DNA from: Bodo saltans | Lineage: Eukaryota; Euglenozoa; Kinetoplastea; Eubodonida; Bodonidae | Direction: 5' to 3' | Assembly (NCBI GenBank): GCA_001460835.1 | Contig: CYKH01001755.1 | Coordinates: 4,929-60,037 of the forward strand | Length of the DNA stretch: 55,109 nt | Part shown: positions 27,965 through 37,362 of the stretch, one piece after another | How positions within the stretch are numbered: the stretch's first letter is position 1 | How the letters are laid out: each line of letters starts with the position of its first letter | Notes under the pieces: generated by a model | The model's input: only the letters and a program-made list of their open reading frames with translations | Told to the model about the DNA's origin: nothing | Databases searched by the model: none | Translations under genes and position numbers: made by a program

Positions 27965-30520
27965 ATGTCTTTAGAGAAAGTAGCACGGAAAAAAATCTCC
28001 TTCAGCCGAGAGGGAAAAAGAAACGCACATCGGTCGCGCCTAATTCTTCTCAACATCAACTTCCCTTTTTTTATTCCTTTCTTAATGCTGACCGCATTAT
28101 TTGTCTTTCCTGAAAACCGCGCAGGACACAAGCATCGAGGAGGCCGTGGTGGAGGCTCAACCCACAGCCCAGCACTGTACACTATCGGAATAGAAACCCC
28201 CAGCGCGGTGGCAGCGTCATTCCCATCGACTTCATCCAATAAAGATGCAGTCACCTCTCCTCCTCGCGGCTCTATCTCCGTGTCCATCACAGACGCGACA
28301 GATCAACGTGCGAGAAAGGATGCAGTGTGTGACATGATTGCCTCATCGCGTGAGGATTTGTGCCGGAGTATCATCGCACCGTTGGTCACGTCTATCGTTC
28401 CTCCAGCTCCTGGTCTCCCTCGAGAATATCATCCAACACGTAGTTATGCACAACAACCACAATACGCACAAGGTACTGTGGTGCTTGACGGTTCTAGTAA
28501 ATCACGGAATCATATTTTGTTTGACCCATACGACGGACTTCTTGTCACCGCCATTCGTGACTTGGCAACGAAAGAGACGACCAAAGCCGTGTTCTTATCG
28601 GCAGTTGAACTCGACGAGCACAATCAGTTGATTGATCTGCTCAGCGCAGAGGCAAGAGCGCAGCGAAGCGCATCCCCTGGGGTTGCCCTTCGTGCCGGTG
28701 TCGTGCGGCATCAAATCCCCACCGTTGTGGAGGACACGACGGATCGCTTCACAGCAATCGAGGAAACAACATTCGAGGACGTTTCCAAAGATTGTCATGT
28801 GACGTTGCAATATTTAGCGTCGAAGTGTCAAGGAGACACTCGGCATCAAGTGATTAGTGTTGTCGTTGTGCACCGGCAGCAACGATCTACCGACGCTACT
28901 ATTGACGGTGACAATGGTAGTGCTGCTGTTGGCGCCACTCCCAACACAACACTGCAATTCGTGTCGCTGGTCGTGAACGAAATTACACGCGGAACTCGCG
29001 CGACAAGACATTGCGTTCAAAACGTGGCATCGCTATTGGAGAGCCGCTCCAATGCCGTGTCCTTCACCTCCACGAAAGTCCTGTTCTTATTGAAGCCGGT
29101 ACTGACCGGGAAGCAGCCTGGTGCATGGATCACTCTGTTAGACCCACATGGAGCGGCGACGTCTGTGGTGACGACGACGTCTGCTGCGATCGATGCTGTG
29201 CCACCTACATCAGAATCCTTCAAAGATGCCTTTTCGGTCCTCCAAACACTTAGTCGAGTTTCAGGCGCTGCTCGAAACGGTAACGCTGAGTGCCTTCTCT
29301 GGAACCACAGCTCGTCGTCCTTTCCTCCTCGATCATTAGTGGGGAACGCCAATGAGCAGTTGCACATCTCCACATCCTCTTCCACAGGCACAGGCGCAGC
29401 AATGGACACCACACTGAGGAGAGCCAGCCGACTGACGGAAGAAATAGATAAACGTTTTCAGCAACTTTCCGGTGCTGTGCCACCATCGTCTGCTTCTCAT
29501 GGCAGAGCTGTCAATCAGCACGTCGACAGCCATCAACAAGTACCACAACAGCAACACCACCAACGAGAAAGGAGTTCGTCTATTTCCTCAAGCGATCTCG
29601 AGCCGAGGCAACAGCATCCCACCCCAGTCGTGGTCACGATGAGCAGAAACGGGGCAGCGCAGCAGCAACAGCAGCTGCGTCAATCTAGAAGTCACCACAC
29701 AACCCCAATCCACCAACGGTTTGCAGTAGATGATGATGATGATTCGTCTCGCCGCCGTCGTGCCCACACTCCCCAGCAAACAACAACAACTCGCCATGTG
29801 AAAGATATGCAAAGGAGAATTCGTTATTTAGAGCAATCCGAATCTCACGATGGTTCACACAGAAGAGGTGGTCCAACCCAAATCATTCAAAACCTAGGCG
29901 ACGATGATGACTTCTATGATAATCAAGGAGGTGGTTATCGAGCACAGCCGTCGTCGTCGCAACGCAACAAAACCAACAACAACAGCAAGAGCCAAGACCA
30001 TTTTATCACTCGCGGAAAAGCAACTCAGAGTCCCCATCGAACCACCAAAGCCGTGAAAGATGTGTCCGACAATGACAATGATGTCAACAATAACAACGGT
30101 GATGGGGAGTATCGTTCCTCGTCACCCCTAGTGCAGCGCCTTAAGAAAGAACTTGCGAAAGAGAAGTCGCACAGCTCCTCGATGCTGCACAATTACGAGA
30201 CATACAAGCATACAATGGAAGGAGTGCTGCTTCGCCTACGGAAAGATTTGGAAGGGCAATCGATAAAGCTTGAAGACACTCAGAAACAACTTCGACTGCG
30301 TGATAAAATTCTTCGGAACGGCAATGATGGGCATCAAGTCAAAACACGAGAGCTCGAATCTGTTACCACAAAGCTCAAACAACTCGAAGAACTTCACCAC
30401 AGTTCCGCAGCAGATCATCAGCAACAGAAAAGCGCTTGGAAAGCGCAGCGCGTTGAGCTTCATAAGTCAAACGATCAATTGCAGCATCGCGTCAACGACC
30501 TCCTGGAAACCATCAACGGA
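27965..30520 (+). CDS. Kinesin-like protein with degenerate motor, N-terminal part (runs into gap)
   Basis: The frame runs from ATG 27965 into the gap at 30521. From about residue 168 the order of motifs is that of a kinesin motor with much lost: ILFDPYDG (FxFD strand), AVFLSAVELDEHNQLIDLLS (compare SxxEIYNExxxDLL), DTRHQVISVVVVHRQ (switch I strand), TLQFVSLVVNEITR (compare LxxVDLAGSE), SFTSTKVLFLLKPVL (compare PYRDSKLTxLL), then ESFKDAFSVLQTLSRVSG (compare ETLSTLRFASR). The P-loop GQTGSGKT block is missing between FDPYDG and the EIYNE-like strand. A disordered Q/S-rich linker and a coiled coil from about residue 715 follow. Residues 26-48 (FPFFIPFLMLTALFVF) translate a pyrimidine tract. A later start, such as ATG 28335 after an AG at 28123-28124, is therefore possible. 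This is probably one gene with the part after the gap. Confidence 0.6.
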
Positions 30521-30820
30521 NNNNNNNNNNNNNNNNNNNNNNNNNNNNNNNNNNNNNNNNNNNNNNNNNNNNNNNNNNNNNNNNNNNNNNNNNNNNNNNN
30601 NNNNNNNNNNNNNNNNNNNNNNNNNNNNNNNNNNNNNNNNNNNNNNNNNNNNNNNNNNNNNNNNNNNNNNNNNNNNNNNNNNNNNNNNNNNNNNNNNNNN
30701 NNNNNNNNNNNNNNNNNNNNNNNNNNNNNNNNNNNNNNNNNNNNNNNNNNNNNNNNNNNNNNNNNNNNNNNNNNNNNNNNNNNNNNNNNNNNNNNNNNNN
30801 NNNNNNNNNNNNNNNNNNNN
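30521..30820. other. Assembly gap (300 N) inside a gene
   Basis: There are exactly 300 unknown bases. Coiled-coil coding sequence enters from the left in one phase and leaves on the right in another, so the true gap length cannot be 300 bases if this is one intact gene. Confidence 0.98.
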
Positions 30821-32204
30821 TTGACACAACCTTCCCTACCTTCACCGAGCTGCAGCATGAGATGCGTGAAAAGGACCTCCTGATTGAGTCACAGCAAGAA
30901 GACATCCGGCGACTGTCTGATGATGTGAAGTTGATGACATCCCGTGAACACAGTTTGCACAAGCGCATCGATGAGTTAGAAATGGACGTGTCGTCGTTGG
31001 AAGAACGTGAAATCGCAGCAAAGAGTACATTACTAAAAACAGAGCAGCTGCTTCGTGTGGAGAGGCAGGAATCCGATCGGAAGAAGCATCATCGCGAATC
31101 AAATGTTGTGTCAACCGGGTGCCAAGCAACTCCGGCACCAGAACTGCATGATATTCTCATCAATGATCTTGAGGTTGCGAATGGAGAACTGCAGCAGCAC
31201 TTGAAGTTACTCAAGGTTGAAACCGCCGCTGCCACCCTTCGTGAAGCAGAAGCTGACCACAATATTGCACTGGCAGAAAAAGACGCTGAGATCGACGCTG
31301 CTCGAGGGACTCAGGAGCGTGCACTTGAAGAGCTGCGAGACGAGCATGTCGCCGAAATAGAAAGCCTTCGCGAGCGCGTGTACACACTCGAGAACATGCT
31401 CGAAGAGCAACGCCTGCGCAGCACCAACATCTCACCCCAGTCCATGGGTGGCAGCAGTGGATCGCCGACAGAGCACAACATCCACATGTACCACCAGTCG
31501 TTCTTAGCGTCTACGAATGCGTATGCAATCGAGGTGCCTGGTGTGTATCGCCAGCAGTCTTCTTCTTCGCAACATGCTTCGCCGCCGGCTGCAGCAATTC
31601 TCAGCTCTACTTCTGGTGGTGGTGGTGGTGGTGCAATGATGCGATCGAAGACGACTTCTCCACCAAGTGGCAGTCGAAACAGCACTGGTCGTAGAGGTGA
31701 GTTTCCCCAATCGCCGCTTCCTGCTGCTGCTGGCTCCGCATCATCACAGCGGCAATTGTCGCCAGGCAGTCCGATGGTATCCACAGCAACACAACGAAAG
31801 CCCGCTGCAGCAGGGGCTTCCAGAATCGCTGCGTCGCATCAACCCCAGCAGCAGCACCGTGTGCTCGCTCCACCGTCAGCTTCATCACCGTCCCCCAATA
31901 GCGGTGTGCGTGCATCGTCCACGTCAACGCTTTTAGCGTCCCCGCCGCAACCCTCTTTAAGTGGTGGCGGCGGCAGCCCCGTGGTGGTGGTATGGCAAGC
32001 CCCAACACGCAGTTCAATCATTACATGTCACGAGGTGGGGGTGTAGTAGGAGCAGCGACAACAACAACACGTGTGGTATCATCATCGATGTCCAGTGGAG
32101 GTGGGATTCTCAAGAAAGTACCGCCCCCAGGTGCACCTGCTGCTGGTGCTGCTGCTGGTGGCGTAGCACCTCGGGCTGGCGGCGGCGGGATCCTGCGGCG
32201 CTAA
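30821..32204 (+). CDS. C-terminal part of the kinesin-like coiled-coil gene
   Basis: Coding is open directly from the gap edge. It reads coiled coil immediately (KDLLIESQQEDIRRLSDDVK) and continues to about 31420 with LEELRDEHVAEIESLRERVY. A Ser/Pro/Gly-rich tail follows. The phase that starts at the gap stops at 32046 after an unlikely ending (VVVVWQAPTRSSIITCHEVG). Shifting phase by one base in the CCCC run at 31977-31980 gives SPRGGGMASPNTQFNHYMSR. It continues as a Gly-rich tail with GGGILKKVPPPGAP and ends GGGILRR at a TAA (32202-32204). I therefore place the natural end at 32204, with a one-base sequencing or real frameshift. The last codons begin a tandem repeat. Confidence 0.6.
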
Positions 32205-32467
32205 ACATACGTTAGACTCATTTTCAATCTGTACTACTTTTTCTCCCCCTGACTCAACAAAAAAATATATCTCGAGCCTCTATTGAATCGAAAAACGTTC
32301 TGAGATATTTTTTCTTTCCTTTCGTTGCGGGATCCTGCGGCGCTAAACATACGTTAGACTCATTTTTAATCTGTACAACTTTTTCTCCCCCTGGCTCAAC
32401 AAAAATATATATCTCGAGCCTCTATTGAATCGAAAAACGTTCTGAGATATTTTTGCTTTCCTTTCGT
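32186..32467 (+). repeat. Second tandem 3'-end duplication (two units of about 141 bases)
   Basis: Unit 1 is about 32186-32327 and unit 2 about 32328-32467. Both begin cgggatcctgcggcgctaaa, which contains the last codons and stop of the upstream gene, and both end in tttcctttcg. They differ at roughly six positions, all after the stop codon. Confidence 0.93.
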
Positions 32468-32476
32468 GTCTATCAG
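32453..32476 (+). promoter_or_regulatory. Probable trans-splice acceptor for the BUD13-like gene
   Basis: The tract ttgctttcctttcgtgtcta ends in tcag, with AG at 32475-32476, 22 bases before ATG 32498. It begins inside the second unit of the tandem repeat. Confidence 0.5.
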
Positions 32477-32497
32477 CAACATCTCTTGGCGCTAAGA

Positions 32498-33175
32498 ATG
32501 GATCGTAAACGCCGACGATACGACAGCGACGATGACGACGATGTCGAGGTACACCACCAAGAATCTACTTCAACTACCACAGGCCTTGTCGACGGGATTT
32601 CTGTTGACAATGCGATGCTGCGAGATTTGGGGATGGACGACCTCATTAGCAACAGTGACAATGACGATGACGACGCATCCAATTCATTGATGGATAATAA
32701 CGACAACGTCGTACAAGAGCTTAGCAGCAGCGATGCGTTGTTGGCGTCGAGGCCAGCAGCAGTGCCTGGTGCTGTAAGTTCCCCTTCTGCTCCGCAGCAG
32801 CGCAACAAATCTCGAGTGTACTCAGCCGCTATCAACGTTGCTGCACATGTTCGTCCCTCTCCATCAGGTGAACGTGGCGGTCGGCTATCCGCCGAAGAAA
32901 CGCTAGTGGAAGTGGTGACCTGTATCTCCAACGATCTTGCCACTGTTCAGCATGTCATGTCCGCTGAGCAGCTGATGTCGTTGTATCGGTGCGACCATGA
33001 CACGAGGCAGCGCTCACTGGCTGTTGGCGCTGGAGGTGCTGCCGCGACCATAAACGAAGGACATGCTGCGAGCGCTGCTCCCTTATGGGCGAATCGCTTC
33101 GGGAAGACGGCAGGCTGGCGTTGGGACGGTGTCGTACGAGGTACAGGAGCTGAGGAAAAATACTACCCGTCCTAA
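32498..33175 (+). CDS. BUD13: BUD13-like splicing factor (RES complex)
   Basis: This is a 225-residue protein from ATG 32498 (MDRKRRRYDSDDDDDVEV). An upstream TTG-initiated extension is rejected because it would include the splice acceptor. The body is acidic and Ser-rich. The diagnostic part is the C-terminus, PLWANRFGKTAGWRWDGVVR followed by GTGAEEKYY. It matches the conserved end of BUD13/Cwc26 (NRFxIxPGxRWDGVDRSNGFE). BUD13 is the scaffold of the RES complex, which aids spliceosome activation with Snu17 and Pml1. Here it would serve mainly trans-splicing. It lacks the usual tail after this motif and is shorter than animal BUD13, though close to yeast length. Confidence 0.65.
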   Translation: MDRKRRRYDSDDDDDVEVHHQESTSTTTGLVDGISVDNAMLRDLGMDDLISNSDNDDDDASNSLMDNNDNVVQELSSSDALLASRPAAVPGAVSSPSAPQQRNKSRVYSAAINVAAHVRPSPSGERGGRLSAEETLVEVVTCISNDLATVQHVMSAEQLMSLYRCDHDTRQRSLAVGAGGAAATINEGHAASAAPLWANRFGKTAGWRWDGVVRGTGAEEKYYPS

Positions 33176-33228
33176 GGGATCCCTGCGTGCCCCTAGTGCA
33201 ACAGCAAAAAAATGTCATCAGCTGAACA

Positions 33229-33246
33229 TTTTTGATTCTCTTTCAG
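33229..33246 (+). promoter_or_regulatory. Probable trans-splice acceptor for the PTPMT1-like gene
   Basis: The tract tttttgattctctttcag has AG at 33245-33246, 98 bases before ATG 33345. A second AG after gtttttttcaag (33295-33296) is an alternative. Both support ATG 33345 over in-frame ATGs lying inside the upstream gene. Confidence 0.5.
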
Positions 33247-33344
33247 ATTACGTTTCTTCGTTTGCTCTGTCCCCAAGGAAGAAAAGTTTTTTTCAAGTAA
33301 ACCGGCTCTCGTCGTTGAAATTTACACTCTCGCCGCGCCACATT

Positions 33345-34475
33345 ATGCCTGCTGACTCGACGTCGCCTCGCGCCGTCGCCGCAACTGCGGAATCTCCACG
33401 CCATAGTGTCCCGAACACGGAATGTTTTTCTCGCGACGACGAGCGGCGACTTGACGCACTCAGGCGTCGGCAGCAGCAAGTCATCAGCCAGTCAAACATA
33501 GCAACAATCCCGCCGCCATTGCAACACGACGGTGGCGAGGAGAGTGAGCAGGAGCAGCGCCAGCAGCAGCAACAGCAAAGGCTGGTCGTTGAGAAAGACC
33601 CACAACCATTGTCGGAAGAAGAAATCGTAGAGCTTGCCGCGTTGGACGAGAAGTATCAGTCCTTCTTGGACGAAGGTGTTCGCCGCCTTCAGAACGCCAA
33701 TGCAGCTTGCGATGCCTCCTCGTCCTCAGCTGGAGTGACTCAAAGACAGGCAGATTCAACCACCACCACTACAGTTTCCTCATGGACAGATGGCGTGGTC
33801 TCTGCTGCGAGTCAGTTCAGTCGTGCAGCGTACTTCTGGGGGAGTCTTGTTGGTACTGCGGTCCCTGCAGTTGCGAAGAAGATTGGCATTACGGACCACT
33901 TTGATCATTGGAACTTCATCACCGATCGACTTATCCTTGGAGCACTCCCTGTAATGACCCAAGTAGGCTCATTAGGAAACCACCTTGCGCAACTCCGTGA
34001 GCAGCTAGAAACTCGCAAGCAAACACTTGGACTGGTAGTGGCGTGTTTGGGGATGGAAGAGATGAATGGCTTCGGCGTCCAAGTGGTGGAATTTGCCCGC
34101 GAAGAACATTGGCACGCCCACATCGGCCCTGCAGTAGAGTACGTCTATCTCCCCATGCACGACGGCACCGCCGATGTGACGATGGAGCATGTCCGTCTTG
34201 CCGTAGATCGGCTGCACGAAGTACTGGATGGAAAGAAAGAATGCGCCTACGTGCATTGCAAAGCAGGCAAAGGTCGCAGCTGGATGGTAGTTGTGTGTTA
34301 CTTGGCAACCTACGGTGGACGCACGTTTGAAAACGCAGAGGCACTGGTCTTCATGGCGAGGCATCAGGTCAACCCATCTAGTTCACAACGTGAGTTTGCC
34401 AAGGACTTTTGTAAGAAGTTTCATGCCGATGAGCTTGCACGGAAGTTGATGCAAGACGATGTGGAACCTGAGTGA
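33345..34475 (+). CDS. PTPMT1-like dual-specificity phosphatase
   Basis: This is a 376-residue protein from ATG 33345. The phosphatase domain covers about residues 190-370. NFITDRLILGALPVMTQVG corresponds to the ILGALP block of PTPMT1. The signature HCKAGKGRS gives nucleophile Cys305 and Arg311 of the CX5R loop, and YVYLPMHDGTADVTMEHV precedes it. PTPMT1 is a mitochondrial inner-membrane phosphatase that makes phosphatidylglycerol from its phosphate, a step to cardiolipin; related plant and protist enzymes act on phosphoinositides. A moderately hydrophobic stretch just before the domain (AAYFWGSLVGTAVPAVAKKI) could anchor it. The 140-residue Gln/Ser-rich N-terminus is extra compared with the roughly 200-residue animal enzyme. 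No classical presequence is evident. Confidence 0.8.
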   Translation: MPADSTSPRAVAATAESPRHSVPNTECFSRDDERRLDALRRRQQQVISQSNIATIPPPLQHDGGEESEQEQRQQQQQQRLVVEKDPQPLSEEEIVELAALDEKYQSFLDEGVRRLQNANAACDASSSSAGVTQRQADSTTTTTVSSWTDGVVSAASQFSRAAYFWGSLVGTAVPAVAKKIGITDHFDHWNFITDRLILGALPVMTQVGSLGNHLAQLREQLETRKQTLGLVVACLGMEEMNGFGVQVVEFAREEHWHAHIGPAVEYVYLPMHDGTADVTMEHVRLAVDRLHEVLDGKKECAYVHCKAGKGRSWMVVVCYLATYGGRTFENAEALVFMARHQVNPSSSQREFAKDFCKKFHADELARKLMQDDVEPE

Positions 34476-34917
34476 CGTGCTGATAGTTTTTGTGCGTCTA
34501 GGTCGCTCACCTTCCAAGAAAAAAACACACAAAGGACAAAAGAAAAGTGCCCTCCTTTGCCCTCCACGCAGCAGATTTCTTGCCGCGTGTCTCTCTGCCT
34601 CAGTTCGTTGCAAAGTGTTTTGACTAGTGACTTTTTTATTGGGTCTCTGTTTGTGCTGCAGTATGTGTGTGTAGTACTGAACAGTAGTCTGATCTTATTT
34701 TTCGGAAAGTACCACTGAAATGAGTGAAAGTAGTCCCCTTTCGATGAGCGCCAGTCCGATAGCACACAGAAAACACAAGTGTGTGCGGGTGGTTGTTTCT
34801 GCACGCAACCTGTGGGGCTCTTTTCTTTTTTTTTCTTTTTTTTTTTGCCAAAATGCTGACCAATCATTAAGATTTTCTTTACGTTGCGTAAGTCTCTCAC
34901 AAAAGAAGAAAAGAAGA
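34476..34917. other. 442-base intergenic region
   Basis: I see no independent gene here. An ATG at 34720 is in frame with the next gene, but the 66 residues it would add include a translated pyrimidine tract (FLFFSFFF). I treat it as 5' flank containing the splice acceptor. Confidence 0.6.
34821..34892 (+). promoter_or_regulatory. Probable trans-splice acceptor that decides start 34918
   Basis: Long T/C runs at 34821-34846 and ttttctttacgttgcgtaag lead to an AG at 34891-34892, 26 bases before ATG 34918. The upstream in-frame ATG at 34720 would be removed by splicing here. Confidence 0.55.
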
Positions 34918-37362
34918 ATGTCAAGCAGCACCAACATTGGAAACGTATGTGAAGACATCCTCGCTCTCACTGATGCCACCGACATGAGCCGCATCTCGCA
35001 CCTCGCCCAGCGCTGCGCTCAAAATCTTGAACACGCGAATGTCATCCTCGATACAGTCGACACTGCATTTGTTCAAGCGTCGTCGCTTGCACCAGGTGCA
35101 TCTCTCAGCGCTACAGATGGCAGCTCGAAACGGTACAGAGACCCATGGTTATTAGCTTTGTGGTTCTTAGTGGATAAGCTCTGCAAGCAGCACGCGTTGT
35201 TTATTGAAAGCATACGCCCGCGGCTGCTGGATTGGGGCACCAAAGGCGCGCCGACACGTCACAATAGCAACAGCACAAGTGGAAACGCAGCGGTGACGGC
35301 GGAGGACTGGTGGGCAACGTTTCTCCTTGTGTTGGATTCGCTGAAAGTTTTCTTCGGGAGTGCGTTGATTTCTCTTATCAAACTTAAGTGTGACCCGTCA
35401 CTCATGCTGCGGTTAGAGCAACAGCAGCAACAACAACAGCAAGCAGGCATTCACACTGCAGCAGACCTCCTCGCTGCTGCAGAGGCAGAGGCAAACAACG
35501 CTGCTGCATCATCTCGCGCACTTGTCCAACACTCCGCGCAGCTCCGCTCCATTGGTGGCTTTATGACCAAAGTAGGCAACAATCAGCGCACAGGCCCACA
35601 AAAAGCCGCACTCCAAGTCCGGACAGTGGACAGCCTGATGGCAATGAACGTGTCCAGCGCCTACGCTCCCGCAAGGCCGGTGGAGATTCAAGCCACAGTC
35701 GCGGCGCGAGATTCAGATGCGCCACTAGGGTTCATGCAAGCACTTCCGGAGAACCACCAAGAAGAGTACGAATCACAACGTCGAAAACGATTGCGTGAAG
35801 TACTGGAGCACAACCGACTCGATGATGACCGCAAAGCACGAGAACGACTTCTGGTTGGCGCTGGTGGCAAAGGGTCCGATGAACGACGGGCTGTAGCCGC
35901 TGCATCCCTCAACTTCTCCGACGTGTCATTGCCTGAAGAATTTCCCCGCGATGAGTATGGCGTGAAGCGAGGCAACTTCCCTCTTGGCGTTCGATTTATT
36001 CGCGACGCCATTCGCGACTGTGGAGGTGCCGTTGAGCTTGACGTGATTGTGCAGCGCATTAGCACGCTCGCGAACAAAGAAGTGGCTGCTGAGTTTGGTG
36101 ACGTGCGTGAATTTCTCATGATTCACCAGCCAACCTTTCGCGTGAACATGGAAGAAAATGACACCTGGGTCGTGAGGCTTGCACCATCTGCCTACGCCAC
36201 CCCAAATTCCTTCTCTCAGAGAATTGGGAGTAAGGTGAGAGCGCCGCAAGCTAGTCAGAGCGCTCCCTCGACATACGCAGAGCGACACAAATCTGGCGGT
36301 AGTCTTGACAATGATCAAGCTGCTTCGGTGATGACTGCCAACGTAGACCTAGTCCCACGTGGTGTGGCCCTCCACACCGAGTGCCCTTATTGCACGCTAC
36401 AATTGAAAAGTCGTAACCTTGCTCGTCACATGCACTGCCGTCGCTGTGTCAACACGCAGATCGCGCTTGGGCTCGACGACTCCCCTATTCTACGAGGCCC
36501 AATCTCAGAAATGGCCTACGCTGCAAAGTGGATCATCAGCAATCGGTCCACATTTGACGATCAAGATTTGCTATGGTTTGCACAATGCGTCGACTTCGCC
36601 GCAGCCATCCCGCGGTACCGTCTGAGCTCTCCTACCAAATTTCTTCCCATCTTGAAGGCAATTCGTGTGGTGAGGGATGCATGGTTGGAGCGCAAAGGAA
36701 TGGATCCCTACGGGTCCACCACGCCAACAGACTTCTCCGAAGTGCCGTTGGACAGCGGTGACAGTTCCGTGGCAGAGTTCTTCCGGATTATCGGCTCGAA
36801 CTTATTCCGCCTCCCCGTGTCTTGGATTGAGACAGGAGATTTGATTGCCATGTCGAAGCGATTCTGCACAGGCATGAAGCCGGCCCATGTGCCTCCCCCT
36901 CGACCGGCAGATCCTCGGATCCACCTGCAAAATGACTTCCCCGGCCTCTTAATGTGCGAGTCTGAAATCGATTCTGAGGATGAGCCCAGCGATGATGAGG
37001 CCGCGTACTCCGATGATGAAGGAGAGGCGTTTCAGTTTGCGCCGCCCGTGTCAACCGTCGAGACGCTCACCACTGCAGGCTTCGAGCGAGATACCAAGAA
37101 GCTTAATTACAAGTTGAAGACCGCACCGCCTTTGGTTCATTCACGTGTGCTGCGTGGCGATGGTTCACAGACGCACTCCGAGATTTACTCCGCCGCGGCA
37201 GCTGAAAAAACACAACAACAACAACAACAACAACGAGCACCTCAGCAACAACTGCAGCAACAATCGTCCTTTGCTGGGCCTGCAAGCGGACCGCAGCTCA
37301 CCTCGAGCGCAGCGGCGCTGTTCCTTGCCAGCAACGATGAGGCCAAGCGCGTTGTGTTCTAG
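34918..37362 (+). CDS. PCF11-like protein: CID, winged-helix-like and zinc-finger domains
   Basis: This is an 814-residue protein from ATG 34918. Residues about 5-165 resemble a CTD-interacting domain: a helix pair around ILALTDATDMSRISHLAQRC, then WLLALWFLVDKLCKQHALFI where PCF11 has its YLLDSIVKN helix, and a final helix FLLVLDSLKVFFGSALI. Residues about 350-422 look like a winged helix (FIRDAIRDCGGAVELDVIVQ, then FLMIHQPTFRV). A zinc finger follows at about 484-510 (CPYCTLQLKSRNLARHMHC). An acidic patch near 690 and a Gln tract near 770 end the protein. CID plus zinc finger suggests PCF11, which couples 3' cleavage to polymerase II. CPSF100 is encoded 15 kb downstream. The winged helix is not part of standard PCF11. 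Other CID proteins remain possible. Confidence 0.45.
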   Translation: MSSSTNIGNVCEDILALTDATDMSRISHLAQRCAQNLEHANVILDTVDTAFVQASSLAPGASLSATDGSSKRYRDPWLLALWFLVDKLCKQHALFIESIRPRLLDWGTKGAPTRHNSNSTSGNAAVTAEDWWATFLLVLDSLKVFFGSALISLIKLKCDPSLMLRLEQQQQQQQQAGIHTAADLLAAAEAEANNAAASSRALVQHSAQLRSIGGFMTKVGNNQRTGPQKAALQVRTVDSLMAMNVSSAYAPARPVEIQATVAARDSDAPLGFMQALPENHQEEYESQRRKRLREVLEHNRLDDDRKARERLLVGAGGKGSDERRAVAAASLNFSDVSLPEEFPRDEYGVKRGNFPLGVRFIRDAIRDCGGAVELDVIVQRISTLANKEVAAEFGDVREFLMIHQPTFRVNMEENDTWVVRLAPSAYATPNSFSQRIGSKVRAPQASQSAPSTYAERHKSGGSLDNDQAASVMTANVDLVPRGVALHTECPYCTLQLKSRNLARHMHCRRCVNTQIALGLDDSPILRGPISEMAYAAKWIISNRSTFDDQDLLWFAQCVDFAAAIPRYRLSSPTKFLPILKAIRVVRDAWLERKGMDPYGSTTPTDFSEVPLDSGDSSVAEFFRIIGSNLFRLPVSWIETGDLIAMSKRFCTGMKPAHVPPPRPADPRIHLQNDFPGLLMCESEIDSEDEPSDDEAAYSDDEGEAFQFAPPVSTVETLTTAGFERDTKKLNYKLKTAPPLVHSRVLRGDGSQTHSEIYSAAAAEKTQQQQQQQRAPQQQLQQQSSFAGPASGPQLTSSAAALFLASNDEAKRVVF

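Noticed and set aside
31961-32215. An 84-codon frame with Cys/Trp runs overlapping the end of the kinesin-like gene
   Set aside because: It is the wrong phase of the GCTGCTGG repeat. The Gly/Pro phase ending at 32204 is far more protein-like.
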